From Candidatus Litorirhabdus singularis (lineage in GTDB: Bacteria > Pseudomonadota > Gammaproteobacteria > Pseudomonadales > Halieaceae), in NCBI RefSeq assembly GCF_026262625.1, contig NZ_SHNN01000004.1:186001-250000 (forward strand): 64,000 nt of DNA. Reading direction: 5' to 3'. The translations under genes and the position numbers were made by a program. This document shows, piece by piece, positions 9,000 through 18,813 of this stretch. The notes beneath the pieces were generated by a model, which saw nothing but the letters and a program-made list of their open reading frames with translations, did no database searches and was not told the DNA's origin. Within the stretch, counting starts at the first letter, position 1. Each line of letters opens with the position of its first letter.

Positions 9000-9641
9000 G
9001 TGCCGATGCTGAAATCATTTTCCATAATTCTACTGCTGGCATTAAGCTCTGCGGCGCCCGTGCTGGCGGAGGAAGTGGTGGTGCTGGGTTTATTCAAGAA
9101 CGCTGCCTTTCTGGAGGTAGATGGGTCTGGGAAATTGGTGCGAGTCGGTGAGACCTACCGTGGCGTAGACCTTTTGTCCGCAGACTCCTGGGTAGCGCGT
9201 CTTCGCGTTGGCGGCGCGGAATACGATGTTGGCGTTTCGCAGCGCATCAGTGCCGTTTATACCGAGCGGGAGATGACGCGAGTGCTGATACCCCGCAGTC
9301 GTAATCTGCAGTATTTGACCACTCTTTCGATTAATGGTCGCAGCGCGCAGGGATTGGTTGATACCGGCGCCAACGTGATGGCACTGAGCGCGCGTCAGGC
9401 TGATGCGCTGGGCATTGCTTATCTGGGGACCGTGACCCGCAAACTGACAACCGCTTCGGGAACTGTGCGCGCCTACTCGGTGCGTTTGGAATCAGTCGAG
9501 GTCGGGGGAATTCTGGTACGCAATGTGGCAGCTAGTGTGCTCGAAGGTAGTCACCCGCAGCAAGTACTGATCGGAATGAGCTTTCTGGAGCATGTGGAGA
9601 TGAGTGAAAAGGCGGGCGTGTTATCCCTCATAAAAAAGTAG
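9000..9641 (+). CDS. Retropepsin-like aspartic protease, exported
   Basis: The C-terminal half (about residues 100-213) matches the bacterial clan AA retropepsin-like family. It has the catalytic DTGA at D121-A124, a hydrophobic strand-flap pattern, and the closing LIGMSFLEHV segment. The N-terminus has a signal peptide (MLKSFSIILLLALSSAAPVLA), so a periplasmic or membrane-tethered location is expected. The start may be GTG 9000 or ATG 9006; the latter gives the better signal peptide. Residues 25-95 are a separate, unassigned N-terminal domain. It lies 18 bases after thiL-pgpA and upstream of ribA. Natural substrates of this family are largely unknown. Confidence 0.8.
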   Translation: MPMLKSFSIILLLALSSAAPVLAEEVVVLGLFKNAAFLEVDGSGKLVRVGETYRGVDLLSADSWVARLRVGGAEYDVGVSQRISAVYTEREMTRVLIPRSRNLQYLTTLSINGRSAQGLVDTGANVMALSARQADALGIAYLGTVTRKLTTASGTVRAYSVRLESVEVGGILVRNVAASVLEGSHPQQVLIGMSFLEHVEMSEKAGVLSLIKK

Positions 9642-9724
9642 TCGTGGCTGAGAGCTTTAGGGCGCTCGCCTCTATCGCAGTCTACTGCTAAACTACCGCA
9701 CCTTTTCACGGTAGACCCCTTATA

Positions 9725-10312
9725 GTGTCGATTCGCTACGTACAATCATCCCGCCTCCCCACCAAATGGGGCGCGTTTGACATGCATGGGTTTGAAGATA
9801 TCTCGGCGGAAAAGGAGCATGTTGTGCTCACTCTGGGCGATGTCTCCAATGGCGAGCCGGTGCTGATGCGGGTGCATTCCGAGTGCCTGACCGGAGACGC
9901 CCTGTTCAGTTTACGCTGTGACTGTGGAGCGCAATTGCAGGCGGCGCTAGCGGCTATAGCCAAAGAAGGTCGTGGCGCGTTGCTATACCTGCGTCAGGAA
10001 GGCCGTGGCATTGGACTGCTGAATAAAATAAAGGCGTATAAGTTACAAGACGAAGGCGCCGATACCGTAGAAGCTAATGAAGCGTTGGGTTTTGGCGCCG
10101 ATATGCGCGATTACAGCATCTGCAAGCCGATACTGGATCACCTGCATATCAACTCAGTGCGGCTGATGACTAATAACCCGCGCAAAGTAGCGGCGCTGGA
10201 AAAAATCGGCGTAGATGTGGTGGAGCGGCTGTCTTTAGAGACGCCCAGCAACCCACATAACGAGCATTATCTGGCCACCAAGGCCGGTAAGCTTGGGCAC
10301 TTGATGGAGTAG
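9725..10312 (+). CDS. ribA: GTP cyclohydrolase II
   Basis: First committed enzyme of riboflavin synthesis, opening the imidazole ring of GTP. The 195-residue protein has the complete zinc site (C54, C65, C67 in [16 protein letters not shown]), the catalytic RQEGRGIGL loop near residue 90-98 and the C-terminal MTNNPRK segment. It starts at GTG 9725. It is therefore the functional counterpart of the degenerate RibA half of the fusion at 5351-6478. The 83-base gap upstream holds a 6-bp hairpin (9693-9698 with 9709-9714) and no recognisable riboswitch. Confidence 0.97.
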   Translation: MSIRYVQSSRLPTKWGAFDMHGFEDISAEKEHVVLTLGDVSNGEPVLMRVHSECLTGDALFSLRCDCGAQLQAALAAIAKEGRGALLYLRQEGRGIGLLNKIKAYKLQDEGADTVEANEALGFGADMRDYSICKPILDHLHINSVRLMTNNPRKVAALEKIGVDVVERLSLETPSNPHNEHYLATKAGKLGHLME

Positions 10313-10327
10313 CCCGGTGACCACGTT

Positions 10328-11236
10328 CTAGTGGTCGCGACGACAAATATAGTGGGCAATTTCCAGCAGGCCGGAGCCGGCAGCACCGAACGGTGCCAGT
10401 GCAGTACTGGCATCGGCTAACAATTCGTCGACCCTGTGACGAGCACCCTCCAAGCCTAATTGAGTAACGTAGGTTGGCTTATTGGCCGCCGCATCCGAGC
10501 CCTGATTTTTACCCAATGTGGTGCTGTCACTGGCAACATCGAGCACGTCATCCTGTACCTGAAACGCTAGACCAATGCTGCGGCCGAAACTGTCCAGCTG
10601 CGCCAGTCGCTTGGTGTCGGCGCCAGCTGCCAGTGCACCCAGACTGATCGCGGCCTGAATCAGGGCGCCTGTCTTGAGCGCGTGCATGGCCTGCAGGTGT
10701 TCTGCTGAGATAAGGTTTTGCGCAGCGGCGACATCTATCGCCTGACCGCCGACCATACCGCGCGCGCCGCTGGCAGCGGCCAGACACTGCACCATCTGTA
10801 GGCGTATTTGTGGCGAGCAACCGGGAGCTTCGGTCAGTAGTTCAAAGGCTCGTGCTTGCAGGGCATCACCCACCAGCACCGCAGTGGCCTCATCATAGGC
10901 AATATGGCAGGTGGGTAGACCGCGCCGCAGATTATCGTCGTCCATGGCTGGCAGGTCGTCATGCACCAGCGAGTAAGTGTGTATCATTTCAATGGCGCAG
11001 GCGGCGTAATCAATCGCATTACGCTCAGCGGCGACACTGTTGATAGCTTCCGCAGCCGCGTAGGTGAGTAGTGGCCGAATGCGTTTACCACCGGCACTGA
11101 GCGAGTAGTTACAGGCCTCGAACAGGCGCTCGAGTAGGGGAGTGGCGTTGCTGGAAAACTCTGAACCCGGTGCTCCAAGCAGGGGCTCTAATTGGCTGTT
11201 GCAGCGCTGCTGCCATGCCTCAAGGCGTGCGCTCAC
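10328..11236 (-). CDS. ispA: Farnesyl diphosphate synthase (short-chain polyprenyl synthase)
   Basis: Condenses IPP with DMAPP/GPP to farnesyl diphosphate for quinones, undecaprenol and other isoprenoids. The 302-residue protein has the first Asp-rich motif DDLPAMDDD with the following RRG, the FQVQDDVLD second Asp-rich motif, and a fully helical pattern. The start is GTG 11236, overlapping the xseB stop by four bases (GTGA). It is convergent with ribA, 15 bases away, where a short inverted repeat (10319-10324 with 10331-10336) spans the ispA stop. Confidence 0.95.
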   Translation of the reverse strand: MSARLEAWQQRCNSQLEPLLGAPGSEFSSNATPLLERLFEACNYSLSAGGKRIRPLLTYAAAEAINSVAAERNAIDYAACAIEMIHTYSLVHDDLPAMDDDNLRRGLPTCHIAYDEATAVLVGDALQARAFELLTEAPGCSPQIRLQMVQCLAAASGARGMVGGQAIDVAAAQNLISAEHLQAMHALKTGALIQAAISLGALAAGADTKRLAQLDSFGRSIGLAFQVQDDVLDVASDSTTLGKNQGSDAAANKPTYVTQLGLEGARHRVDELLADASTALAPFGAAGSGLLEIAHYICRRDH

Positions 11237-11484
11237 AGCGTGTCCTCGTCCTCTTCAGGTGTTGCAAAATCTACCAGCGCCGCGGCCCCGTCCTTTTGCA
11301 TCAGCATTTTCACTTTCTGCTCGGCGCCTTCCAGTGACTGTTGGCACTCGCGGGTCAGTTTAATACCCTGCTCAAAGGCCAGTAGTGAGTCCTCCAAACT
11401 GAGTTCACCGGTCTCCATCTGTTCCACCAGGCTCTCTAATTGCTCCAATGCAGATTCGAAGTCGATTTTTTTTGCCTTGGCCAT
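11233..11484 (-). CDS. xseB: Exodeoxyribonuclease VII small subunit
   Basis: The 83-residue helical protein has the family pattern [24 protein letters not shown] followed by [10 protein letters not shown] in abbreviated form. It partners XseA (not in the window) to degrade single-stranded DNA. It is the upstream partner of ispA, overlapping its GTG start, as in most gammaproteobacteria. It is divergent from galE with only 44 bases between them. The length and motif are normal. Confidence 0.95.
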   Translation of the reverse strand: MAKAKKIDFESALEQLESLVEQMETGELSLEDSLLAFEQGIKLTRECQQSLEGAEQKVKMLMQKDGAAALVDFATPEEDEDTL

Positions 11485-11528
11485 TGGGTTACACTCACTA
11501 CTACATTTAGAGCGGGGAATTGTAGCAG

Positions 11529-12548
11529 TTGAAAACGATCTTGGTTACTGGTGGAGCTGGATATATTGGTTCCCACACTTGTGTTGAGTTATTGGCAGCC
11601 GGTTATGCGGTAGTGGTGCTCGATAACTTAAGCAATTCGCAGGCGGAGTCCCTCACCCGGGTGGAGCGCATCGCCGGCAAAAGTCTGACATTTCAGCAGG
11701 GTGATATCCGCGACCGCGACTGTTTGCAAAAAGTTCTGTCTGAACACTCGGTGGATGCCTGTATTCATTTTGCTGGTCTTAAGGCAGTGGGAGAATCGGT
11801 CTCTGAACCGATGCGTTATTACGACAATAATGTGCGTGGTTCATTACAGCTATTTGAAGTGCTCGACGAACACGCAGTACGCAATGTGGTGTTCAGTTCC
11901 TCGGCCACGGTCTACGGGTGCTCTAGCGACGATCCCATTGCTGAGGATATGCCGCTGCAGGCGATTAACCCCTACGGCCAGACCAAGTTAATGGTAGAGC
12001 AGGTTCTGAAAGATATCTGCGCGTCAGATTCTGCCTGGAACGCTATTAACCTGCGTTACTTCAACCCGGTTGGAGCACATCCGAGTGGAGATATTGGTGA
12101 GGATCCCAACGGTATCCCCAATAATTTGACACCCTATATCGCTCAAGTGGCGATCGGTAAACGCGATGAATTGTCGGTGTGGGGTGACGACTACGACACT
12201 CGCGATGGTACCGGCGTGCGCGACTATATTCACGTGGTGGACCTGGCGCGTGGCCATGTCAAAGCGCTGCAGCGATTGGAGTCGGCGCCCGGCCTGCTCA
12301 ATATTAACTTGGGTACCGGTATTAATTACTCGGTGCTGGAGGTAGTGCGGGCCTTTGAGTTGGCCAGTGGCCGTACCATTCCCTATCGTATTGAAGCGCG
12401 ACGTGAAGGCGACGTGGCCTGCTTGTTTGCCAATCCGACATTGGCACTGCAGGAGCTGGGTTGGCAGGCGAGCTTGGATATGGAAACCATGGCCGCCGAT
12501 GCCTGGCGTTGGCAGCAGCAGAACCCGAATGGTTACCTCGATAGCTGA
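11529..12548 (+). CDS. galE: UDP-glucose 4-epimerase
   Basis: Interconverts UDP-glucose and UDP-galactose (NAD-dependent SDR superfamily), supplying sugar nucleotides for envelope polysaccharides. The TTG start gives [16 protein letters not shown], the Rossmann NAD motif. Later come FSSSATVYG and the catalytic YGQTK, and the [14 protein letters not shown] substrate segment. The 339 residues match the family. It occupies the gap between xseB-ispA and dxs on the opposite strand, so it interrupts the usual xseB-ispA-dxs order. No other sugar-nucleotide genes are nearby. Confidence 0.94.
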   Translation: MKTILVTGGAGYIGSHTCVELLAAGYAVVVLDNLSNSQAESLTRVERIAGKSLTFQQGDIRDRDCLQKVLSEHSVDACIHFAGLKAVGESVSEPMRYYDNNVRGSLQLFEVLDEHAVRNVVFSSSATVYGCSSDDPIAEDMPLQAINPYGQTKLMVEQVLKDICASDSAWNAINLRYFNPVGAHPSGDIGEDPNGIPNNLTPYIAQVAIGKRDELSVWGDDYDTRDGTGVRDYIHVVDLARGHVKALQRLESAPGLLNINLGTGINYSVLEVVRAFELASGRTIPYRIEARREGDVACLFANPTLALQELGWQASLDMETMAADAWRWQQQNPNGYLDS

Positions 12549-12691
12549 ACCCGGCTGGCAGTTGCCGCGCAAGCGCCGCTGCCCCGCTATAGCAGAGCAC
12601 TCAGTAGAGACCAGCCGGTTACAAACACGCGTCAGCTAGTTGGCGCCGATCAATAGGCGCCCGCAGCGGCGTTACAGCGGGAGAAACCAAT

Positions 12692-14146
12692 ATGGATCCA
12701 CTTTATCGCAGTGCTTTTGCGCTGGCCGACGATATTCGCGCCGGTAGTCGTTCATCCCGTGAGTTGCTGGAGTTTTTTCTGCAGCGGATTGAGCGCTTTA
12801 ACCCGGCGCTTAACGCCGTGGTGGCGCTGGATACAGAACGTGCTCGTGCTCGCGCAGATGCTGCCGATGCGGCGGTTGCCGCTGGTGAAGACTGGGGTCC
12901 GCTGCACGGCGTACCGATAACGATTAAGGATGCTTTGGCTACAGAAGGTCTGGTTACCGTCGGTGGCATTCCCGCCTGTAAAGACAATGTCCCCGAACAG
13001 AGCGCGGTTGCTGTGCAGCGCTACGTGGACGCTGGCGCGATCATCTTTGCCAAAACCAATGTGCCCTTTATGAGCGCCGACCTGCAGACCTATAACGACG
13101 TCTATGGGGTCACCAATAATCCCTGGGATGTCACGCGCACCTCGGGCGGCTCCTCAGGTGGTGCGGCTGCCGCGCTGGCAGCCGGACTCACACCGTTGGA
13201 GCTGGGCAGCGATATTGGCGGCTCTATACGCACGCCCAGCCATTTCAATGGGGTTTATGGTCATAAGCCCAGCTTTAATCTGGTGCCCCAGCGCGGCCAC
13301 TTGCCGCCGGGTGATGGTGTACTCAGTGAGGGTGATCTGTCTGTTATCGGTCCGCTGGGGACTTGTCCGCAGGATCTGGAAAAGGCGCTGGATATAGTCG
13401 CCGGTCCGTTGCCGGAAGAGGGTGTAGCCTGGCAGGTTCAGTTGCCAGCGGCGCGTGCCACTGCAGCTGGTGATCTGCGCGTAGCGGTATGGTTGGATCA
13501 CCCTGCCTTTCCGGTGGATGATGAAATACAGGCAGCGATTGCTGCCGCGGCGCAAACGCTCGCAGATGCGGGGGCGCAGGTTGACCTCGAGGCGCGTCCA
13601 CAGTTTGATGTGGAGGAACAACATTCCAATTACGCCATGTTGCTATCCGCAGTGATGGGGGCTGGTATGCCGGAGGCGGTATTTGAGGGTGCCTCAGCGG
13701 CGGTGGCCGCTGCCGATCCCGATGACCGCAGTTTGCTGATGCAGCAAATGCGTGGCATCGCCCAGAGTCATCGCGAATGGTTGCGCCAGAATGAGAAGCG
13801 GCAGCACTATCGCGCGCAGTGGGCGCAGTTTTTCCAGAGCTATGATGTGTTGCTATGTCCCTGCGCCTCAGTAACGGCATTTCCCCATGACCACAATCCG
13901 GACCTGTACCAGCGTCAGCTGCAGGTTAATGGGAAAGCAGTGCCTTATCTCAATATTCTCGGTTGGGCCGGACTTACGCTGAATAGCTATTTACCAGTAA
14001 CCGCTGCACCGGTGGGTGTCAGCAGTGAGGGCCTGCCGATTGGTATGCAGATTGTGGGTCCGTATCTGGAAGATCGCACTCCGCTGGCAGTAGCCGGTAT
14101 GCTGCAGCAACTGCATCGTGGTTTTGTGGCACCGCCCGGTTACTGA
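12692..14146 (+). CDS. Amidase-signature family hydrolase
   Basis: The 484-residue enzyme has the full amidase-signature triad. K79 lies in GVPITIKD, cis-serine S154 in TSGGSSGGAAA, and nucleophile S178 in GSDIGGSIR, with the 75 and 24 residue spacings usual in this family. It hydrolyses an amide or possibly an ester; the substrate cannot be read. It does not look like GatA, which would be expected beside gatB/gatC. There is no signal peptide, so it is probably cytoplasmic. A GGGAG ribosome site lies before ATG 12692. The 143 bases between galE and this gene contain only a GC-rich short hairpin (12642-12661). Confidence 0.88.
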   Translation: MDPLYRSAFALADDIRAGSRSSRELLEFFLQRIERFNPALNAVVALDTERARARADAADAAVAAGEDWGPLHGVPITIKDALATEGLVTVGGIPACKDNVPEQSAVAVQRYVDAGAIIFAKTNVPFMSADLQTYNDVYGVTNNPWDVTRTSGGSSGGAAAALAAGLTPLELGSDIGGSIRTPSHFNGVYGHKPSFNLVPQRGHLPPGDGVLSEGDLSVIGPLGTCPQDLEKALDIVAGPLPEEGVAWQVQLPAARATAAGDLRVAVWLDHPAFPVDDEIQAAIAAAAQTLADAGAQVDLEARPQFDVEEQHSNYAMLLSAVMGAGMPEAVFEGASAAVAAADPDDRSLLMQQMRGIAQSHREWLRQNEKRQHYRAQWAQFFQSYDVLLCPCASVTAFPHDHNPDLYQRQLQVNGKAVPYLNILGWAGLTLNSYLPVTAAPVGVSSEGLPIGMQIVGPYLEDRTPLAVAGMLQQLHRGFVAPPGY

Positions 14147-14226
14147 TCGCAGGAGCGCCTGAAGACACATTCCGTGACGCTAAGGCATACCACCCGTGGC
14201 ATTCAAGGCAGTGGCACTCAACTCTG

Positions 14227-14248
14227 TGGCAGGGAATGTATTCTGCCA
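14227..14248. repeat. Imperfect hairpin resembling the one at 27355
   Basis: TGGCAG at 14227-14232 pairs with CTGCCA at 14243-14248, with an AT-rich loop. A second, more perfect hairpin at 27355-27374 shares both arms and the ATTCTGCCAG edge. It sits in the 164-base gap between convergent amidase and dxs genes, which also holds a 7-bp hairpin (14278-14294). There is no T-run, so terminator function is uncertain. Confidence 0.35.
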
Positions 14249-14310
14249 GTCTCGTTGTTCGAATGAACTCCAAGCCGCAGCTAAGAATTAGCTGAGCTAA
14301 CCAGGCGTTG

Positions 14311-16260
14311 TTAGTCAGGAATTACCGACGCCATCGCAGACGGCACGCCGAGTATGGCCTTACCCGCATTCATTAGCGCCCGGCGCTTCTGAATAGCCGC
14401 GACAATGCCGGGACTGTCGAGGCCTATCGAACTGAGCTGTGCCTCGCGTTTGGCGTGGTCTACATAGATGTCCGGCAACCCCAGGTTGAGGACCGGTAAT
14501 AACAGGTTCTGCTCCTGCAGGTATTCGTTGACAGCGGCTCCTGCGCCGCCGGCAATAGCGTTGTCTTCCAGGGTAACCAGCAGTTCATGGCTGCCAGCCA
14601 GCTCGCGAATACGCACGGTATCAATCGGTTTCACCCAGCGCATATCGATCACCGTGGCGTCCAGCTTCTCGGCGGCGTCCAGGGCAGCTTCCAGTAACAC
14701 GCCAAAGCTCAAAATAGCGACGCCTTGCCCCGCGCGGCGTTCAACTGATTGCCCCACTGGCAAGCTCTGCATTTCCTTGATGATACGCGCGCCTGTGCCA
14801 GTGCCGCGCGGATAACGCACGGCTGCTGGCCCCGGATATTGATAGGCGGTAGAGAGCAGCTGCCGGCATTCGTTTTCATCAGAGGGTGCGGCTATAACCA
14901 TATTGGGGATACAGCGCAGAAAGGTAAGATCAAAACTGCCGGCGTGGGTAGGTCCGTCTTCACCGACCAGGCCTGCGCGATCAATACCAAAGGTAACGTC
15001 CAGGTTTTGCAGGGCGACATCGTGTATTAATTGATCATAGCCACGCTGCAAAAAAGTGGAATAAATGGCGACGACAGGCTTGAGACCATCGCAGGCCAGT
15101 CCCGCAGCAAAGGTCACGGCGTGCTGTTCGGCTATGGCAACATCGTGAAAACGATCGGGATAGAGTTCGGCGAACTCAACCATGCCGGAGCCCTCGCACA
15201 TGGCGGGAGTAACTGCCACCAGGCGATCATCCAGTGCGGCTGTATCACACAGCCAGCGACCAAAGACGGCCTGGTATTTGGGTTTGCGCGGTGGCGCCGG
15301 AGCAGTCACCTGGCTAACAGGGGCCGGTTTCGGGTCAATTTTGTTAATAGCGTGGTAGCCCACCGGATCATTCTCAGCCGGTGCAAAGCCTTTGCCCTTC
15401 ATGGTCCTAATGTGCACGATGCGCGGGCCTTCGAGCTCTTTTATGTTTTCCAGAGTTTGCAGCAAAGTAGGCAGGTCGTGTCCGTCCAGCGGACCAATGT
15501 AGTTGAAGCCCAATTCTTCAAACAAGGTACCCGGCGCTACCATACCTTTCATGTGTTCTTCGGTACGTTTGGCGATTTCCCAAGCGGGAGGTACTTTCTC
15601 AAGAATTTTCTTGGAGCCTTCACGCATGGAGATATAAAACTTGCTGGCCCAAATTTTGGCAAAGTACGTGGCCAGCCCACCGCGGTTGTGGCCGATCGAC
15701 ATTTGATTGTCATTCAGAATCACCAGCAAATTTGGGCGCGCGTGGCCGGCATGGGCCAATGCTTCAAACGCCATACCGCCGGTCATTGCACCATCACCGA
15801 TGACGGCGATGCACTGGCGCTTATTGCCGGTCTGCTGGTTGGCTACCGCCATGCCCATGGCAGCGGAAATACTGGTGGAGGAGTGCCCCACACCAAAGGT
15901 GTCGTAGACGCTCTCGGAGCGCTTGGGAAACCCTGCCAGACCTCCACCAAAACGCATCGAGTTCATGAGTTCGCGACGTTTGGTGAGAATTTTATGCGGG
16001 TAAGTCTGGTGGCCCACGTCCCACACAATGCGATCATCCGGGGTATTAAAAATGTAGTGCAGCGCCAGCGTCAGTTCTACCACGCCCAGGCCTGCGCCAA
16101 AGTGGCCTCCGGTCTGCCCCACGCTGTAAAGCAGAAACGCGCGCAGCTCTTCTGCCAACGATGGCAGCTGTTCTGCAGACAGCTCTCGCAGTTGTTCAGG
16201 GCTGGCGACCTGATCTAACAGCGGCGTAGCTGGCGGTGTGCGAGGTATTTCCTTGAGCAT
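14311..16260 (-). CDS. dxs: 1-deoxy-D-xylulose-5-phosphate synthase
   Basis: Thiamine-diphosphate enzyme joining pyruvate and glyceraldehyde-3-phosphate, the entry step of the MEP isoprenoid pathway and also a source for thiamine and pyridoxal. From ATG 16260 it has 649 residues. The ThDP motif [14 protein letters not shown], the transketolase core with DGPTHAG and the C-terminal transketolase domain are all present. An upstream in-frame TTG at 16287 would add nine residues, but MLKEIPRTP matches the usual N-terminus. Unlike the common xseB-ispA-dxs operon, it lies about 2.8 kb upstream of xseB with galE and an amidase between. Confidence 0.96.
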   Translation of the reverse strand: MLKEIPRTPPATPLLDQVASPEQLRELSAEQLPSLAEELRAFLLYSVGQTGGHFGAGLGVVELTLALHYIFNTPDDRIVWDVGHQTYPHKILTKRRELMNSMRFGGGLAGFPKRSESVYDTFGVGHSSTSISAAMGMAVANQQTGNKRQCIAVIGDGAMTGGMAFEALAHAGHARPNLLVILNDNQMSIGHNRGGLATYFAKIWASKFYISMREGSKKILEKVPPAWEIAKRTEEHMKGMVAPGTLFEELGFNYIGPLDGHDLPTLLQTLENIKELEGPRIVHIRTMKGKGFAPAENDPVGYHAINKIDPKPAPVSQVTAPAPPRKPKYQAVFGRWLCDTAALDDRLVAVTPAMCEGSGMVEFAELYPDRFHDVAIAEQHAVTFAAGLACDGLKPVVAIYSTFLQRGYDQLIHDVALQNLDVTFGIDRAGLVGEDGPTHAGSFDLTFLRCIPNMVIAAPSDENECRQLLSTAYQYPGPAAVRYPRGTGTGARIIKEMQSLPVGQSVERRAGQGVAILSFGVLLEAALDAAEKLDATVIDMRWVKPIDTVRIRELAGSHELLVTLEDNAIAGGAGAAVNEYLQEQNLLLPVLNLGLPDIYVDHAKREAQLSSIGLDSPGIVAAIQKRRALMNAGKAILGVPSAMASVIPD

Positions 16261-16333
16261 GGCGCGATTGTATCTTAATTCGCTCAATTCGGCAGGTTTT
16301 AACCCTGCGTATTATGGCGCAAATATGGTCTTT

Positions 16334-17008
16334 TCAGGCACCCAGAGTAGCGCGAGTTGCGGCAGAAACCGGGGCGCTGATAACCGCACAGATACTGTCT
16401 ACCAGATTGCTCACAAAGAAGCTGGTATTGGCGAGGTCAGCAGCGCCGCTCTCACGCAGGATGGCGTGGTCGGCAAGACCGTGAAATAGCATGCCCACCG
16501 CCAAGCTCAGGCGTTGAGTCTGGACGGCTGGCGGTAGTGGTTGCAAAAACGGTTCCCACAGCGGTTTCATATCCGTGCCGTAGGCTGGAGCGTTGCTATC
16601 GTTGCGAACCATAAACTGGAGGATGTTGCTGGCCGCGAGCTGGGCGCTGATTTTGATATAAGACAGTCCCCCGTCGGGGTCTTCGAAGCGCGCTGCCACC
16701 GGCTGCACCAGTGTGTTCGCCACATCTTCGAGGCTAACGCTGGACTGGAGAGCAAGGTCCGCGATCATCTGCTGACGCTGTTGTGATATCGGCTGCCAGT
16801 GTTTTTCAAAAACGGCGGCGAGTAGCGCTTCTTTGTTGCCGAAGTGATAGTGCACTGCATTGCGATTTTTCTGCTCAGCGGCCCGGGTAATCTCATTCAG
16901 AGAGACGCTGTCGACACCGCGCTCAGCAAACAATTGCTCGGCGGTGGCGATGATGCGTGCGCGGGTGGCCTGAGTACGAGCGGTGGACGGTTTACGATCC
17001 ACAGTCAC
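16334..17008 (-). CDS. TetR family transcriptional regulator
   Basis: 224 residues with an N-terminal helix-turn-helix (about 15-62) containing the family signature AEQLFAERGVDSVSLNEI and VHYHFGNKEALL. The remaining helical ligand-binding domain is not assignable to a substrate. The GTG start lies three bases after the stop of the upstream SDR gene, so the two are co-transcribed from the promoter region 17777-17977. By analogy with similar pairs it probably represses this operon in response to an acyl-CoA, steroid or similar hydrophobic ligand; that part is inference. Confidence 0.88.
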   Translation of the reverse strand: MTVDRKPSTARTQATRARIIATAEQLFAERGVDSVSLNEITRAAEQKNRNAVHYHFGNKEALLAAVFEKHWQPISQQRQQMIADLALQSSVSLEDVANTLVQPVAARFEDPDGGLSYIKISAQLAASNILQFMVRNDSNAPAYGTDMKPLWEPFLQPLPPAVQTQRLSLAVGMLFHGLADHAILRESGAADLANTSFFVSNLVDSICAVISAPVSAATRATLGA

Positions 17009-17011
17009 GAC

Positions 17012-17776
17012 CTAACCCTGAACCGAGAAGCCGCCATCAACGGTAATGGTCTGGCCGGTCATGTAACTGGCGAGTGGACTGGTCAAAAACAGAGTGGGAC
17101 CGGCGATATCGGCAGCGACACCTAGCCGTTGCATGGGGGTGCGATCCAGGTGCGGTTGTATCATCTCAGGAATATCCAGCATGCCGGCGGTCATATTCGA
17201 CTCGATCAGGCCGCAGGCTATGGCATTAACGCGGATATTGTCGCGGGCGTAGGTGACGCCCAATACTCGCGTGAGTCCCACTAACCCGGTTTTGGCGCTG
17301 CCGTATCCGGGCACAATTTCGATTCCGAATAAAGAGGTCATAGAGGCCATGCCGACAATGCTGGCACCACCGGGCAGGGCGCTGGCAGCCAGTTTGTCTT
17401 TCAGCGCCGCGGCCAATCTGAAATTGCTGGTCAGGTTGATTTGCACTGCCTCCTCAAACACTTCAGGCTCCCATTCACTGCGGCCACCGGGCAGCGATGC
17501 ACCGGCGTTATTGATCAGGATATCCAGTTTGGGTATGGCGGCGGCCAGTGCCGCGATACTGGCGTTGTCTGTTGCCAGCATCTGGTAGTAGGTATAGGCA
17601 CTGAGGTCGGTATCGTAGTCCGCAGCCTGCGCCCGGGTGCCGGTAATGATCACATCAGCTCCTGCTGTCAGGTAGGCCAGGGCAATACCTTCGCCAATAC
17701 CGTGGGTGCCGCCGGTGACCAGCACCGTGTAACCCGCGTAGTCAAAATTGACCTGCTCAAACTTGCCTGTAGCCAC
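17012..17776 (-). CDS. SDR family NAD(P)-dependent oxidoreductase
   Basis: 254-residue classical short-chain dehydrogenase with the cofactor motif TGGTHGIGEG near residue 22, NNAGAS, the active-site serine, YGSAK catalytic pair and the C-terminal TGQTITVDGG that ends most 3-oxoacyl/alcohol dehydrogenases of this type. The substrate is unknown. The GTG start is supported by an AGGAG site nine bases upstream. It is first in a two-gene unit with the TetR regulator. The 201-base region upstream, shared with the divergent RAYT-like gene, shows no convincing operator palindrome. Confidence 0.9.
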   Translation of the reverse strand: MATGKFEQVNFDYAGYTVLVTGGTHGIGEGIALAYLTAGADVIITGTRAQAADYDTDLSAYTYYQMLATDNASIAALAAAIPKLDILINNAGASLPGGRSEWEPEVFEEAVQINLTSNFRLAAALKDKLAASALPGGASIVGMASMTSLFGIEIVPGYGSAKTGLVGLTRVLGVTYARDNIRVNAIACGLIESNMTAGMLDIPEMIQPHLDRTPMQRLGVAADIAGPTLFLTSPLASYMTGQTITVDGGFSVQG

Positions 17777-17977
17777 TGCGGTGTCTCCTTTTGCGTGCGT
17801 CCGGACAAGTTAATACAGTTTCCTTAAAACAGCAATGAGCGTGGCATGATGCCGATGACAGGCGCAAAAATGAGCGAAAATGTTGTCATTTAGCGGTTAT
17901 CGACACGTCATCTTGCCAATTTGGACAGGGCCAACCATAGTGATATCACAGCAGTCCGGTGGACAAGGAGGTTAACC

Positions 17978-18703
17978 GTGCTGACACACTCTTCCGTCAA
18001 TTTTTGCGGCAGCAGTTGGTATGTGGCGCTGCGGCCCAATGCTGGCGCATCCTGGTTGCTTGATCACGGTTCCTGCGTCAATTTTCAGCAGCAACTGCTG
18101 GATGTATTGCTGCGTCGCGGCGCTCAATTACACGCCTATGCGCTGCTGACTGATGCGGTCCACCTGTTGCTGACTCTGGCTCAGGGTGCAGTACTAGAGG
18201 ATTTGTTACCGCAACTTAAGGCGCAGTTGTTGGCGCAATCTATCTCGCCACCGAGCTCGCATTCCAGGCAACAGCCCGGTCAACCTGAGCTCAGTCCATT
18301 CAGCTTGCCCGACCGCGATGGAGCATGGATAGCAGATGACTGTGACAGCTTCCGTATTGTGACCGATAGTGCGGTGCTGGCCTGTTATCGCTATATTGAT
18401 CTTTACCCGCTGCGCGCTGGGCTTGTCCTAGACCCAGCCGCTTGGTACTTCAGCAGCTATGAGCGGAATGCATACGGGGTGGCCGATACGCTGGTAACGC
18501 CGCATCGCAGTTATCTGGATCTGGGGCGTAGTTCCCGGGCGCGGGCGCAGGCCTATCAGCGTGAATGTAGCCACGGTAATGCTGGCAGCGGGTGTTCTGG
18601 CAGCCAGTCGCCCGCAGAGGTCGCGGTACAGCATAGACTTGCAACCATGGTGGCTGGCCTGTTGCAGGGTGACCGGCGAACGGGTATCCGCTGTCGGCAG
18701 TAG
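17978..18703 (+). CDS. RAYT-like (Y1 transposase) protein with a disrupted HUH motif
   Basis: The 241-residue protein resembles REP-associated tyrosine transposases. The segment HAYALLTDAVHLLLTL (from H52) matches the family HAYVLMPNHVHLLLT block. The later ACYRYIDLYPLRAGLV, AWYFSSYERNAYG and PHRSYLDLG match YIELNPVRAGLV, WSSYRANALG and PHPLYLALG. The first histidine of the metal-binding HUH is replaced by alanine (A60-V61-H62) and the conserved Asn of the NPVRAG block by Tyr. It should therefore lack normal nicking activity. The GTG start has a strong AAGGAGG site six bases upstream. No REP palindromes flank it. It may be a decayed element or a domesticated DNA/RNA-binding protein. Confidence 0.72.
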   Translation: MLTHSSVNFCGSSWYVALRPNAGASWLLDHGSCVNFQQQLLDVLLRRGAQLHAYALLTDAVHLLLTLAQGAVLEDLLPQLKAQLLAQSISPPSSHSRQQPGQPELSPFSLPDRDGAWIADDCDSFRIVTDSAVLACYRYIDLYPLRAGLVLDPAAWYFSSYERNAYGVADTLVTPHRSYLDLGRSSRARAQAYQRECSHGNAGSGCSGSQSPAEVAVQHRLATMVAGLLQGDRRTGIRCRQ

Positions 18704-18813
18704 CGGAGCTGGGGACTAAGTATTTGACCTGCTACAGGGGTTTTCAGCACAGGCTGTGACAGCGGACTACACTAGGGAGTACAGTATTCGGCCTGTCATT
18801 AAAGGAGAAGAAG

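Noticed and set aside
10319-10336. GACCAC/GTGGTC hairpin between ribA and ispA as bidirectional terminator
   Set aside because: No T-run on either side and half of the stem is coding for the ispA end; a short stem only.
12642-12661. GGCGCC repeat before the amidase gene as an operator
   Set aside because: A 6-bp GC-rich self-complementary repeat is frequent at this GC content and has no other support.
14278-14294. 7-bp CAGCTAA/TTAGCTG hairpin after the amidase gene as terminator
   Set aside because: No T-run and low GC stem; kept only as context for the gap.
15031-16218. Long plus-strand open frame (395 codons) opposite dxs
   Set aside because: It lies fully antisense to a clear dxs gene, has no ribosome site or recognisable domain, and its composition follows the codon pattern of dxs read backwards.
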